In this document: positions 12,500 through 24,069 of the stretch, in pieces | How positions within the stretch are numbered: the stretch's first letter is position 1 | Layout: the number at the start of each line of letters is the position of its first letter | NCBI GenBank assembly: GCA_032718475.1 | Contig: JAUCBJ010002523.1 | Location: 1 to 64,000 of the forward strand | Length of the DNA: 64,000 nucleotides | Source: Nemertoderma westbladi | Lineage: Eukaryota > Xenacoelomorpha > Nemertodermatida > Nemertodermatidae | Reading direction: 5' to 3' | Notes under the pieces: generated by a model | Database searches by the model: none | Told to the model about the DNA's origin: nothing | What the model saw: only the letters and a program-made list of their open reading frames with translations | Program-made: the position numbers and the translations under genes

Positions 12500-14915
12500 C
12501 AACGGTTGCATCTCCTCCTTGGGCGATCATGTTACAGTCGCAACGCCGCTTTGAACAACAACTAGCCGGGGTGAATACTTAATTGTCTAGCTTAGCTTCC
12601 AGGATTACAAGTGTAGAAGAACGTTCAAATTAGTATGGGAACGAGGTCATGGCCTTAAAACGCGAAAATAAGGAACTCTTGAACTGCATGGACTAGAGAA
12701 GGAGAATGGATCTCTCCAAGAATCTACTGCTAATCAACAAAGATTTAGTGAATCTATAGATAAATCCTTGAGAGTAAGGAATGTAGTAAAAATGGGGGTG
12801 TCTGATGATTGTACTCGTAATCCTGCAGGAGAACGCCTTCTTCGACTTTGTAAGGACTACAATCTGATTAATTTAAGTTACACCACTGCCAGTCTCGTCG
12901 TTTGTGGAGGAGATCTGACCTTCCGTCGTAAGTGTGGTTTCATCTCTGAACCAGATTGTTTCTTAATTAGTACCAGCCTTGTCTCTAAGGTTAAAACATT
13001 CAATGTGGTAAATGAAATGGATTTACCTTCTGTTCATGACCCATTGGAACTGGAGGAAACTTTGGATCGTATTCAAAACACAGAGTGTTTGCTTGTACGA
13101 TCCCGGATGTTATACAACCACGATCATTTTGGTGCCAAATTGAGCCTTTGCTGACCTTCAATCAGAGCAAATGGTGTAAATTTGTTGGAAATTGAGGGCC
13201 AATTAGGTAGCCCACAACATTTCTTGGACTTACTTTGTGATGACCATGTGCACAAACTATCGGGGAATTAGCGTTATTAACTCAATAGTGAACATTTATG
13301 ATGGTATCATCTCCTGAAGACTAAAATGTTGGTTTGTCCCCCCATGCGAAGAGGCCAGCTCCCAACGGTATAGGGGTTGTTTGGAACACATCCTTACAGT
13401 TCGCTTATTCATTGATTATGCGAAAGCAAAGAAGGAATCGTTATTCATTATATTTGTTTTTTTCAGCTGCCTATGATAAGGTCCTCCGTGGGAGATTATT
13501 TCAACTTTTAAAATATTTTGGTATTGGTGGAACAATGTTAAAAGAATTTATATAGAAACACCAAATCAATATTCGGGCGAGTTGTTATAGACTCTAATAC
13601 TGGGGTCTTACAGGGGGCCCCAAGCTCAGCTCATCTGTTTATTATTTTTTTATCCCCATTAATATTTATGTTGCGTACCTGTATACCTGACGGTTTTTTA
13701 CAATGGCTACATGTCCTCGTTCTGATGGACAATTCAATAATTTTAGCAACTTCTCTTGAACGAGCGATGGAAAAATTAAGTGTGTTAGTGGAATACTGCA
13801 AAGAATATGGAATGGTTATTAATATGAAAAAAACTAAATTTATGGTTGATGGAAAGAGTTCCCCCTATGATAAGAGTGATCTTGTTGTTCCTGGTACGTC
13901 TGACGCTAACCTAGTCATGCAGAACAGTGATAGTTACACTTATTTGGGGTCGCCTATTACTCAGGACAGAAATATGGCATCTGTGTTCGAATAACATTTA
14001 ACAAAGAGAAATAAATGCTGCGCTAAACTCATCAGGTTTGTCTCCAAACATTCGCTGCTCACAATTTGGCTAAAACTCTTTATTTTCAGGAGTGAATTTA
14101 TATCTTCTTTATTTTATGGCTGTGAAACCTGGATTGGTGTCCCACCAGAGAAGGGAATGTCTGTGTACAGCGATATGTTATGTACCGTACTTGGGATACG
14201 GAAACGATCTTGCCGAGATCTTGTATTCCTGGAATCAGGTGAACCAAACCCTCTTTCTTTCATCAAATACCGGCAATGGACTTTCCATCGCTCTATGTGT
14301 AATAACCCGGACAGACACGTCCCGTTAATGCACGCATTGGACGTGTGCTGTTCAGTTAGAACTCCAATGAGTAAAAAAATAGATGAACTGTTAAACATGA
14401 TTGAGTCGCCGAAAATCGTGAGTGCCAGTGTCAGACAAGTAAAGGATCAAGTAACAGCTGCAAATTCAACCCTGTTTGGACCCCTAAATATATGCAATAT
14501 GCAGTATTATATGTTAGGAGCTTACTCAACTGTCCCATTGGAAACTTCGTAGCGAAGCATGCTGTACTACTGGATTTTTACAAATTAAAACCCGAACGAA
14601 ACCTTTAGTTGATCTAAGAGCCATCGAACTGGGGCTTAGCTTATATCATAGGATCGTATTTTTATATACCGATGCTTTATCTTGTGTGCAATCAAATCAA
14701 TAATCTCCACAACTGTACCTACTATCGTTTAAATTTTTTAATCTTACAATTTCAACAATATTATTTGTGTCATATTGCACCAAACTCCCTTGTTATTGTT
14801 CACTGCACTTTGATTTTACTCGTTATTTTATGTTTTGACGTGATTTTATTTTATTTATGTAAATTAAAGCCGCCGGGGCGAAAAATTCCGGATGATGAAA
14901 TGAAATGAAAATGAT
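12500..14915 (+). pseudogene. Decayed L1-like LINE with internal deletions
   Basis: This is a broken relative of the intact LINE at 27146-31896. Around 12740-12800 a peptide (NQQRFSESIDKSLRVRNVV) matches the start of that element's ORF1 RNA-binding region. It runs directly into endonuclease-like sequence at 12830-13070 (LCKDYNLINLSY, DLTFRRKCGF), so a deletion has joined ORF1 to ORF2. Reverse transcriptase pieces follow: YRGISVINSI near 13260, AAYDKVLRGRLFQLL near 13470, LVLMDNSIILA near 13720. The C-terminal region lies at 14157-14552 (RTPMSKKIDELL). Frames shift and stops occur throughout, and the second catalytic Asp of the RT box is Asn. The 3' end is a short GAAAT-type tail near 14890-14915. 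Confidence 0.85.
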
Positions 14916-15770
14916 GCCACTTGACTAGCCTGAGGACCAACCCTGTGAAGGAATTGCGAGGAGCGAGCGCTACGCAATAGGGTCTACTGACTATCGACTA
15001 GATGGATTGTACTACAGTTTATCGCTGCAGTTCCTCACTTACCCGACGGACAGACACCGACACGACGGAGTGTAGCCGTCGGTGTATGTGTATTATTATG
15101 TTATTTACATAATCGACCCCCGCATATGGTGGGCTGGGCAGTTTTCATTTTGGGCACGAATGCTTTAAAAGGACGAGCCAGAGCGCATCTCTTAAATGTT
15201 AGCTAATTTTTTTTCGTTATGCCCCCACGCGGGGAAATTGGTATCATTTTTATGAAGTAAACGTCCGCGCTTTATCATCTTCACATGTTAAATCTTCAAT
15301 TTATATTGTTTGTATATTTAATGGGTAGTTTGATTTCCCAACGATTATTATAAAACACATTGATTCTGAATAGATTTAAATCATAAGATTCAACTTAAAT
15401 AACTGCAACACAAACGATAGCACAGCAGTAGTAACTAATAACAACAAATATCACCAATAAGTTATAGAATGAATGAACACGAGATTATATTTCTTGAATA
15501 ATATCGATAATTATTTATACACACATACACATAGTGTTATAACGATTGGTCATGGCTCTTACGTTTGCACTTTTAAGGAAACAAGCATACTGAATTATTC
15601 TATAGTGTGGTCGTATATATATCATAACATTATTCATGTGGTAAGACAACGCAGAATAGTTTCAGCGATTTTTTAGATTTACAGGGGGAATAACAATACA
15701 AGTTCGATCTTTGTGGATTTAAAGATATTCACTTTTAGAAGGCGACCCACAATACTAAAGCTATTGGATA
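14916..15770. other. Intergenic, no gene recognised
   Basis: AT-rich sequence lies between the LINE tail and the LU-domain gene. The only structure I see is a short hairpin near 15046-15085 with an ACACCGAC/GTCGGTGT stem. Confidence 0.5.
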
Positions 15771-16424
15771 TCAGTAGAAGTCAATAGTAATTGTTACTAC
15801 CAACAGAATATAAACAACAGCTCCAGTGAGGTGATTCGCCAAACTAGCTGTCGTGAATATTTCAGCGGTTGTCGATGGTTCTCTCTCGGTTGTTTCTGGT
15901 TCGGTTGTTACCGGATCAAACACGGGATCATTCCAATCCACGGTTCCATTGGGGAACAGATAGTCGTGTTCCCACACAAGGTCTACTACTTTGTTGCAGA
16001 CTTCTGTTCCGTTGCAGCAGATTTTCATGCAACTCGGATGTCTCAGCTCGATGGTGTATGCTGAACTAACTGTCTCGAACCCGTCTCCAACCTTCTTTCT
16101 GCATTCCTCTTCATCGTCATCCTTGCAGCCATCACGCATGCAGTGTTCTGACCTTATATACAACAAACCTTTGAAAACTTCGCTATTTCCAGAGAATATA
16201 CCTGGCAATTGATCATAATGCAGAATGCATGTTGAGCAATCCGTTTCATTGTAACCTGGATTTTCTTCTTGCCAGCCGCCGCTATCCGGGAACACTTCCG
16301 GCAGAGCTGTCTTATAAGTCACCATGGTGTGTCGGGTCATACATGATACAGCCGACACATCCATAACTATCTCTGTAACTATATAAATAGCTACAAATAA
16401 CATTTTCACATATTCGATATCCAT
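15771..16424 (-). CDS. Ly6/uPAR (LU, three-finger) domain protein, predicted secreted or GPI-anchored
   Basis: This is a 217-residue single-exon frame with an ATG start at 16424. The N-terminus is hydrophobic (about residues 8-25), as in a signal peptide; a second in-frame Met at residue 8 would place the hydrophobic stretch even closer to the N-terminus. The mature part has ten cysteines and ends in CMKICCNGTEVCN, which matches the family signature in which a CC pair is followed by a CN motif. A Thr/Glu-rich stalk with potential N-glycosylation sites follows, then a hydrophobic C-terminal tail (AVVYILLVVTITIDFY) typical of a GPI signal or membrane anchor. A TATA-like box lies about 55 bp upstream. 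LU proteins are extracellular disulphide-rich domains used as receptors, ligands or modulators; the partner here is unknown. It is the only convincing host gene in the window. It could be a retrocopy, but no poly(A) tract is obvious. Confidence 0.72.
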   Translation of the reverse strand: MDIEYVKMLFVAIYIVTEIVMDVSAVSCMTRHTMVTYKTALPEVFPDSGGWQEENPGYNETDCSTCILHYDQLPGIFSGNSEVFKGLLYIRSEHCMRDGCKDDDEEECRKKVGDGFETVSSAYTIELRHPSCMKICCNGTEVCNKVVDLVWEHDYLFPNGTVDWNDPVFDPVTTEPETTEREPSTTAEIFTTASLANHLTGAVVYILLVVTITIDFY

Positions 16425-16476
16425 AACTTTAGATCCTGCGATTTGTGTTCGATATTCAGTATACCGTTTCCAAGAT

Positions 16477-16484
16477 TATTTATA
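16477..16484 (-). promoter_or_regulatory. TATA-like box upstream of LU gene
   Basis: On the minus strand this reads TATAAATA, 53-60 bp upstream of the ATG at 16424. A start site about 30 bp downstream would leave a leader of roughly 20-25 nt. Assignment is by position and sequence only. Confidence 0.4.
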
Positions 16485-16499
16485 CCGCTAGCTACTGTA

Positions 16500-18595
16500 T
16501 TATTTTTTTTTAGAATTATAATTATTAATAATACATAATTGTTAACTATTTATTAGTTAAGTTTTGAATGATAGCCAATATTGCTAAAGAATCTTACCAA
16601 AGAGAGGCCCTGTCACGTAAATACGAAATAAATATATCATTCCTGTCGAGTGTCACACAACACGTAATTAGAGTATAGAAAATTAGTATAAAAAGCAGTA
16701 TAGAAAATTAATACATTAAATTCTGTAATTTTAGATATTGGTTAAGTTTTTAGATTATAAAATTCTAAAATGCAAAAAGTAATAACGAAATTAAACAAAA
16801 TAATTCCTAACACTCGTTTAATATAACGGAAATTAAAACATTTAAATTAAATGTTTAAATGTTCCGTTTGGTTTATTATTTTCAACGCACAACATAGTAC
16901 CGCAGGCGAAGCGTTGTTTCTCAGCACCTGGGAGTATAACGCGAACTTTTAGCCCCCCACTCCCCCCCGTTTGTTAAATTTTTCAAAAAAAAATATATAA
17001 AAAAATCAATATGTTTGCCTCCTACTCAAAGCAGCTGCCTTTTCTCAGACAGAGTGCCCTTTTTTTGACCAAATGATTATTATTATATTTTGTTCATTAT
17101 TAATATCTTCGCATTTTTGAGTAAACTCGCCTCATTTATGTTTAAGGAGTGACTGGAGTGTCGATATGGAGTGTCTATTTACCTCATCCCAGAAGATCCA
17201 ACATCTTCAAGACTTTTTTGTAGGACCAAAAAACTATTTTTCAAAATCTTGGCTCAAATACACTCCCTCAAGATCCTAATTTTCGAAATGCAATAATCAC
17301 TACATAATTATTCCCTTTCCCCTTCCTTACCACAATATCCCATTGCCATCTATAACCAATATCATGGCCTATTTCCATCCAGTTTCCTTTCCACCCCTTC
17401 ATTCACCTACCAACTACACTATTGCTAGTGCCCTATACAACCACTCCCTTCTTTCTCATTGGAGCCCCTCACTATGCAAACATTACCTTCTTCGTTATTG
17501 TACCAAACCCAGCCAGTCATTGACAAGGGAATATTTTGTAATTAATGAAACTCTATGGATCTATGGATTATCATTGGCAGTAACCGGTTATTGGTCAGTT
17601 CAAAACAAACCAATATTAATCATATTTTACATGTGTTCAACGTCATAAGAATCATCACTGCATAAGAAAGACAGGTTATGATTATGTGATAATTAAGGGT
17701 CAACTTCATATTGACCCCGGATACTGGGTTTAAAAAGGGCCACATTTCGATGGAAAAATCAGTCAGTAACTACAGGCCTTAGTAGATGGTAGCCTCGGCA
17801 GCTAATCTTGGCTCTGCTCTTTGGTATCGGACCTACTTTGATCCATTACTGCATTTGCCTTTTCAGGAGTTCACTGGTGTTTGGGCTTGTAGGTAAGGCT
17901 CCCGCTGATGATTTAGCTTTGGCTGACAAGCCCTGGAGCGCTCATGCACTCTGTCCGCTGGCTAGTCCCTTCGTCCCAGGATCAATGGTTTAGTTTTGAG
18001 ACAGAGTAGCAGCAATCCTCTTGGGTTTGACTCTGTCAGATTATGGTAGTGCTTATGCACTCCGTTCATCGATGTTAATCCTCTAAGTCGTAACACAAAG
18101 AAGTAGCCAACCGCCTGTATCAAATCGGTCCCACTGCCGTTTGGACCCAGATGGTAGTTAACCTTGTGTTTGTACTATTGCCACATTTCCAATAGCGTGA
18201 ACCTGCACCAAGTTTATTACGACTTTTCATAGACCCTTTTCACGACAATTTTTCGATAGACTTTGTATATTTTGTGTATTTTAGTATATTGAAACAACTA
18301 TAATGTATTTTCTATACATTTTGTTTACATATATTTTGGATTGTAGTATTTTTCGAGGCTATACTTTGGATCCTAACAGACCCAAAGCACCCCTCTCCCA
18401 GTTACTCCTTTTCCCTCTTCCCAGAGGGTTTTCAATGGTGTTACATTGCGTACACTAATTTTATACCAGAAGGAAACAATATAACACCTGGAAAGAACAG
18501 AAATCACTGTGTTTTTGCACTATCTAGAAAGATAAACAGGTAAATAACAAGTCATTGAAGAACCGTGTATTGCGAGCTATTTTAGTCTTGATACC
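16500..18595. other. Intergenic, AT-rich, no gene recognised
   Basis: No coding signal is convincing. A short perfect hairpin (GGGTCAA, 7-nt loop, TTGACCC) occurs near 17697-17717. The moderately GC-richer part at 17790-18180 looks like old repeat sequence that I cannot classify. Confidence 0.45.
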
Positions 18596-18948
18596 AAGAA
18601 ACCAAAACAGTAAAAAAGTGGAGGAGCACTTTTTGGAACCTTTTTGAGATAGAAAGCCGTTTTAGGAGCTTGTCATGCCAGAGGCACGAGAAATCCATTA
18701 CATGGTACAACACTGAGTGGACGTGGATAATCGTAACGAATCGAGTCTACAATGATGAGTTGCAGTACAGCATCCTACGAACTATCAACGAGCATAGCGA
18801 GTACAAACTCTAACACGAATGAACATGAGTGACACAGTCAACCCGACAGAAACTGAAACAATCCTTTTGGGCACATTAAAAGCGGTTCATTCTCGTGGCA
18901 TATACATATGATCCACTTTTAAATGAAATTGGACTTATTTTTGATATA
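18596..18948. repeat. 353-bp dispersed repeat, copy 1
   Basis: This is nearly identical to 21362-21714, in the same orientation and without net length change (offset 2766). Neither strand has a usable frame. It has no TG/CA ends, so it is not a clear LTR. Confidence 0.85.
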
Positions 18949-19086
18949 AAAAAATATATAAAACCAAACCGGTATTCTTTATAAAGAATAAAATATAAAA
19001 ATAATACGTCTAAGTGCAACAAAACATTGTCAAAATTGTTTTTTAACATATTACAAAAGATAAAAAAAGAATTTTTTTTATTAATT

Positions 19087-19545
19087 GTGACGATTTGGCG
19101 GTTTCAATATGAACTTAAACTTTCGAAACTTTAGAAATTGCAAAAAAAACTCGTGGGTGAACAACAATTAAAGAAAAATAGTTCTTTCAACATTTTCCAA
19201 AAGATAAAAATCGAATTCTTAAATTAAAAGTGATGATTTGGTGGTTCAATAGGCAGGTAAGTTTTTGAAGTTTTATATGAAAAATTGAAACAACTTTAAT
19301 GGGTGCGCTCAAAAGCTTGCAAAATTTGTATATTTTGAAAAAAATAAACAATCTTTTTAATTAAAAGTGACGATCAGGCGGCTTCGATATGTAATTAAAC
19401 TTTGAAATTTTAGTCTATAAAATTCAAAAAATCTCATAAAATAAATGATTTACAAAGAAGTTTAATTAAATTATACGCACAATACTACAAACAAATAGAA
19501 ATGAAAATAACAATATTTTTAATTAAGTGACCATTGGGCGGTTTT
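19087..19545. repeat. Diverged tandem repeat, about 140-160-bp period
   Basis: The box GTGACGATTTGGCGG recurs in variant form at 19087, 19230, 19368 and 19527, each followed by similar AT-rich sequence. These are four old copies. The surrounding 18949-20240 holds no gene that I can see. Confidence 0.6.
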
Positions 19546-20274
19546 GATAGTAGGCCAATGTAATTATGAAATGTTTATAGGTTTGAATTCCCCGCCTTTG
19601 AGAATATTGATTATAAGGATGGCAAGTTGATGGGTCCATCGCCAAAAGTTGTGTTTTTTGGGATAAATCACCAATTTCATGGAAAGTTAAATGTATAATG
19701 TTTGTAAACTTTGAAAAAAGGAAGAAAATTATATATTCTTATCTAAGAAAATGAAGTAACGTCGAAACAAAGTAACTGTCAAAGCCACCGCAATTAAATC
19801 ACTTATAATGAAAATATCTAAACAAATTAATTATTCAAGCAAACTTTCTGCGAGAAATAGGTTTAACATTGTCTACTATTTTAGACATAAACTGCACTTA
19901 TAAAACATAAGAATTGGGAGCCACATCAATTCGAGCCACAAATCAATCACATGTTTCAAACTGTTGTAACTTTGTAAATACCTCACATTCTTAAAAAAAA
20001 TTAAAAAAAAATTTTTTTTTTAATTGTAGAAAAATTCTTCAATTTAATCTACAGAGAAAAACGACTGCAAGGCAGCCACAATTGACCACGCAAAACATAA
20101 CAGATAAAGTAATAATCCAAATGTCCAAAATTAGGTTATTTTACATGACCATGATCTTTATGCTCGAAGCAATTAAGAATTACAGTAAGAATTATTGATT
20201 GATATTTTTATTATTTATTGATATTGGGCTTTCTAGGATTTTGAAGTCACACATAATACGTCCAATGACGACCA

Positions 20275-20440
20275 GTCAGTGCACAATCTTTCCTTTGGCA
20301 GCCCCATGGAGAAAATAAGTAATGTGGACACCCCATGACTTTCTTGAGACGCATCGTAAAGGACACTGGCCTTGAAGATGCGGATAATCTCGTGAAAGGT
20401 TTGTTTAATAATTTTACAAAGGTTACCGTACTGCACTTCT
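20275..20440 (+). pseudogene. LINE ORF2 C-terminal fragment
   Basis: A short plus-strand peptide (MTFLRRIVKDTGLEDADNL) matches the conserved C-terminus of an endonuclease/RT LINE family. A related piece is at 24531-24869 on the other strand. It is only a fragment and cannot be functional. Confidence 0.6.
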
Positions 20441-20594
20441 ATGGCAAACATTTAGTATCAATATTCAACAATTTAATACGAGTGTTAATATTGATCTTTT
20501 TAAATGATTTTTGCCATGCTGAATTATACCAATTATATGTACCATGTACATTATATTGGTTGCTTCTCATGTTTTTTATTAGACTAACTGAGAA

Positions 20595-21180
20595 TGAACT
20601 ACTACTAGGTCGAGCGAGTTCAGACAGTGGAAATCAGATCCTTCCAGGCTTCCCGATTCTCCATAGTTGTTGCAATTTCGTTTCTCTCAAGTTCAGAATC
20701 CTTTTCAAGCAGGTCTATATATATATTATAGCCGCTATATTATATATATATTATATTATATATATTATATTATATTACATATAGTATATTATATATTATA
20801 TATATATTATACTATATTGTATATATATTATTTCCACGACTACGCTTTCAATGTGTTAGTTGCCAGAAAAGTAGATCTGATATGACCTCGTCTTTACTTC
20901 TTCAGCAGCAACCACTGAATCTTAATCTGTGTCCACGGACGGTGGTTGATACACGTGTTATTGTACCATAATGCTCGGCATTTGACATGTATGTATAGTC
21001 TCCAGCCTATGTTTAAGGTTGCCATTAGTAATCCTGTGTAGCAAACGTTAATTATTTGCGCAAGTGATTTCATCAGTGTCCACGTCTCATTCCCGTATAA
21101 AAGTACACTTTCCACTGTGGCTCGAATGAACTTAGTCTTTAGGTGCCTGGAGTGATCTGATTTCCAGATGGTATCCATTT
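20595..21180 (-). pseudogene. LINE ORF2 C-terminal fragment split by AT microsatellite
   Basis: The minus-strand peptide around 21060-21180 (ATVESVLLYGNETWTL) is the typical post-RT segment of this LINE family. The flanking DNA at 20595-20710 and 20840-21000 is collinear with the fragment at 46085-46498. Here a TATA-rich microsatellite at about 20715-20830 interrupts it. Confidence 0.7.
20715..20830. repeat. AT-rich microsatellite
   Basis: This is irregular TATATTA/TATATA repeat sequence inside a LINE fragment that is continuous in the related copy at 46.2 kb, so the repeat expanded after insertion. Confidence 0.8.
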
Positions 21181-21361
21181 TTGATTGAGCTACCCATGCC
21201 TTTGCTTTCCTAACTTCTGGCTTTTTTGGTACTCTCTATCCATGACCCAAGGTACTGGGAGTCGTCTGAGTGAGTCTGATCTCTGCAATCACGATTCTGT
21301 GGTCCGAACCAATTATGTACGAACTGTGAATGTATTTTGGTAGAATTAATTAGTGTTCTTT

Positions 21362-21714
21362 AAGAAACCAAAACAGTAAAAAAGTGGAGGAGCACTTTTT
21401 GGAACCTTTTTGAGATAGAAAGCCGTTTTAGGAGCTTGTCATGCCAGAGGCACGAGAAATCCATTACATGGTACAACACTGAGTGGACGTGGATAATCGT
21501 AACGAATCGAGTCTACAATGATGAGTTGCAGTACAGCATCCTACGAACTATCAACGAGCATAGCGAGTACAAACTCTAACACGAATGAACATGAGTGACA
21601 CAGTCAACCCGACAGAAACTGAAACAATCCTTTTGGGCACATTAAAAGCGGTTCATTCTCGTGGCATATAAATGTGATCCACTTTTCAATGAAATGGGAC
21701 TTATTTTTGATATA
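21362..21714. repeat. 353-bp dispersed repeat, copy 2
   Basis: Second copy of 18596-18948. It abuts a LINE RT fragment on its right and could be an upstream part of the same old element. Confidence 0.85.
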
Positions 21715-22340
21715 ATGGGTTTAACCCTATTAAACCCGGTGTAGGAGGCAATCAGATCAGTATATGATTGTTTGACAACATTTGTGTCTAATGTTGATGG
21801 TGACACAGAACCATTTGAAATATTATGGGGAGTCCTCCAAGGAGACACACTTGCACCATTCTTGTTCATTATTGAGGTTGACTATGTTCTACGCATGTCC
21901 TTAGATCATCATAATGATGATGGGGTGATGGTAACTCCACCTACTGGCTCCAGAAGTCGAGGAAATCCTGCCAAGTACTTAACTGATCTAACTGATCCTT
22001 GCTAATGACTTCTGGTCATTAGGAGGAGTACTCTCAGAATAGAAGAGGGGGCCCTACGGCTCCTCAGCTGATTAGAACATGCTGCTTCTAGTGTTGGTCT
22101 TTTTATTGACTCCAAAATAACAAAATTTTGACAGTTAACTTTGAAAGTCCTCAGCAAGTCTCTGACCGGATGAGTATAATCTCAAAGGATGGTATGCTAG
22201 AGCATGTGGACGACTTCTGTTACCTGGGATTGTTAGCGCATTTGACAAAAAATAAGTTTTTAACCTCTATTTCATATATTTTGACTCTTTCCGATTGTTT
22301 TGTAGAGCACATAAGAATGCGAGTAAAACACCCAGTCTGA
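21715..22340 (+). pseudogene. LINE reverse transcriptase fragment
   Basis: The frame from 21772 contains GVLQGDTLAPFLFI, the conserved RT segment just before the catalytic box in one group of LINEs. Downstream, near 22160-22240, comes DGMLEHVDDFCYLGL, the segment after the catalytic box. The stretch between them, which should carry the Asp-Asp pair, is frameshifted and lost. This belongs to the same family as the C-terminal fragments at 20.3, 20.6-21.2, 24.6 and 46.1 kb. Confidence 0.8.
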
Positions 22341-22829
22341 AATACTGAAACGGTAATCGCGCTAGTGTACCTTCAACGGAAGGCCGTTCTAGTGTATCAC
22401 TTTTATTTCCTCTTCCCACAATTGTATTGATTTGCTCAATGTTTCGCTCAGTCTATAACGGTAATTGATCATCTATTATATTTCACTAATATACAGTACC
22501 GAGAGGGTGTGGCGGCACAATACAATAAGTAAATGTCTGAGTAATTATTTACGTAAGGGCTCAAGTCTGGCGATTGTGATTCCCTTTATTGTAAACGTGT
22601 TGCAACTATTCCGTATTTGTGATATTATTATAATACGTTTATAATATTATTGCTACGGTATTCAATTTATGACAACTCTCAATCATGGTATGATTAATAT
22701 TAAGAGCTTCGGTTGTCTTATAGGTCTGAAACATCACCATAGATTAATTATTTATTGAGTTAGAAGCAAGACAATACACATAAATCTGACACAATTGTCC
22801 AGGGTATCAATAATGCTTAGCTATAGAGA
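22341..22829. other. Intergenic, no gene recognised
   Basis: AT-rich sequence between a LINE fragment and a gypsy-like fragment. I see no features. Confidence 0.5.
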
Positions 22830-23120
22830 CCTACCTGGGTTTGGTGTCTAGAAAATGTCTTTGATCTCGGGGTATCAGTGATATGTTTTCCGTCATGCAT
22901 CAGGGGAAGAGGCTGATGCTCACATGTGTTGAATGCTGATGACCCGTAATAATCGAGGATCCATGATGCTAACTTATCAGTATCTGAGGTATTGAAAGGT
23001 TGTGCATTTGGTAGAGGGGGTGGCTTGGATCTCATCAGACAACCACACTCTGCTAACTGATTGTTGGTTGCATTTATGTCATGTGCCTTAGCATTTCCTT
23101 GTATTGTGGCTAATGACGTT
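22830..23120 (-). pseudogene. Ty3/gypsy-like pol N-terminal fragment
   Basis: The minus-strand peptide contains a Pro-rich segment followed by LASWILDYYGSSAFNTCEHQ, which I recognise as the segment preceding the protease in some invertebrate gypsy-like Gag-Pol proteins. Only about 100 residues remain and no protease motif follows. Confidence is limited because the family is recognised from memory of its pattern, not from an alignment. Confidence 0.5.
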
Positions 23121-23279
23121 GTTGTTGAGGAACATTTTGGAAAGTTTGGGGATGTAATACCTAAATCAATGTAGACTACTCGGCTTAAATAAATACCTTT
23201 GCATTCCTTTGTGAAATAGCAGAGTTGATTTGTGGAAACATAAGGCTTTCCCCGCAAAGCCGGTGAAATTTTCAGATAT

Positions 23280-24062
23280 TTTCAGTGGAGAAACAACAAA
23301 CCAATAGTACAGCGGAGCATACAGAAACTCATTATCGCCAAAAAATGTATTGTGAGATACGTACAAAAGGAAAGTTTCCCTGACAAATGGGAACAGCTCA
23401 GTGCGGGCAAGACCTTGAAACCAGACAGCCCGGTCTACCAGTTGAGACCTATGATGGGAGAGGACAGACAAATCCGCCTTAATACACGGATGGTGAACGC
23501 CTCGGTTGAGTATGAAATTAAGTATCCGGCACTCCTGCCAGGAACATCTACACTAGCTAAGCTGCTAGTTCAACAATGCCATGAGGAAAACCATCATGCG
23601 GGACAAAATTGGTTTATTGCCAATATACGACAACGGTACTTGATCACCCATAGCCAGCCGCTAATTCGGAGAGTGCTAAAATGGTGTTTCCTATGTAGGA
23701 AATACCTATCTCCGCTGCTCACCCAGAAAATGGCCGATTTACCGGCCATGCGACTCCAGCCGGACTCACCGCCGTTTTACGTATCTGGCGTGGACTGTTT
23801 TGGACCATTCACCGTCATAGAACGACGCTCGAACATTAAATGCTGGGGAATTATCTTCACCTGTCTACGATCAAGGGCGATATACCTGGATCTCGCGGTA
23901 AATCTCACTCAGTACTTCCAATACGGAAGCGTTTGGAGATGGAGAATGGTTCCAGGCGGCTTGAGCCACCGAGATAGAAAGGAGAACGGATCTCATCGCA
24001 ATACCTCCCCGAGGAAGGGCAGCCAGGAGGCAGGCGGCGGCGCTTCTCGCGTGAGCCAATGA
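23280..24062 (+). pseudogene. BEL/Pao integrase fragment
   Basis: The frame from 23352 shows the H-H-C-C zinc-binding module (CHEENHHAG followed by CFLCRKY). The start of the catalytic core follows (VDCFGPFTV, then SRAIYLDLAVNLT), with the first catalytic Asp in GVDCFGPF. After about 23910 the sequence shifts frame and the remaining catalytic residues are absent. This is an isolated piece of a BEL/Pao polyprotein without RT or LTRs. Confidence 0.8.
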
Positions 24063-24069
24063 CGATCCT

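Noticed and set aside
15831-16212. Plus-strand ORFs opposite the LU gene
   Set aside because: They overlap a frame with a clear signal peptide and cysteine pattern and have none of their own.
17343-17648. 101-codon plus-strand ORF
   Set aside because: There is no recognisable domain. The composition is that of ordinary AT-rich DNA and no supporting promoter or homologous copy is seen.
17790-18180. 28S rRNA 3' fragment
   Set aside because: A few words (GATGGTAGC) resemble rRNA, but the similarity does not continue collinearly.
18596-21714. 353-bp repeats as LTRs of a 3.1-kb element
   Set aside because: There are no TG...CA ends, TSD, primer-binding site or internal gag-pol in a consistent orientation.
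22928-22960. Another hammerhead core (GCTGATGA)
   Set aside because: No CGAAA and no pairing stems follow. The same holds near 17908 and 12800.
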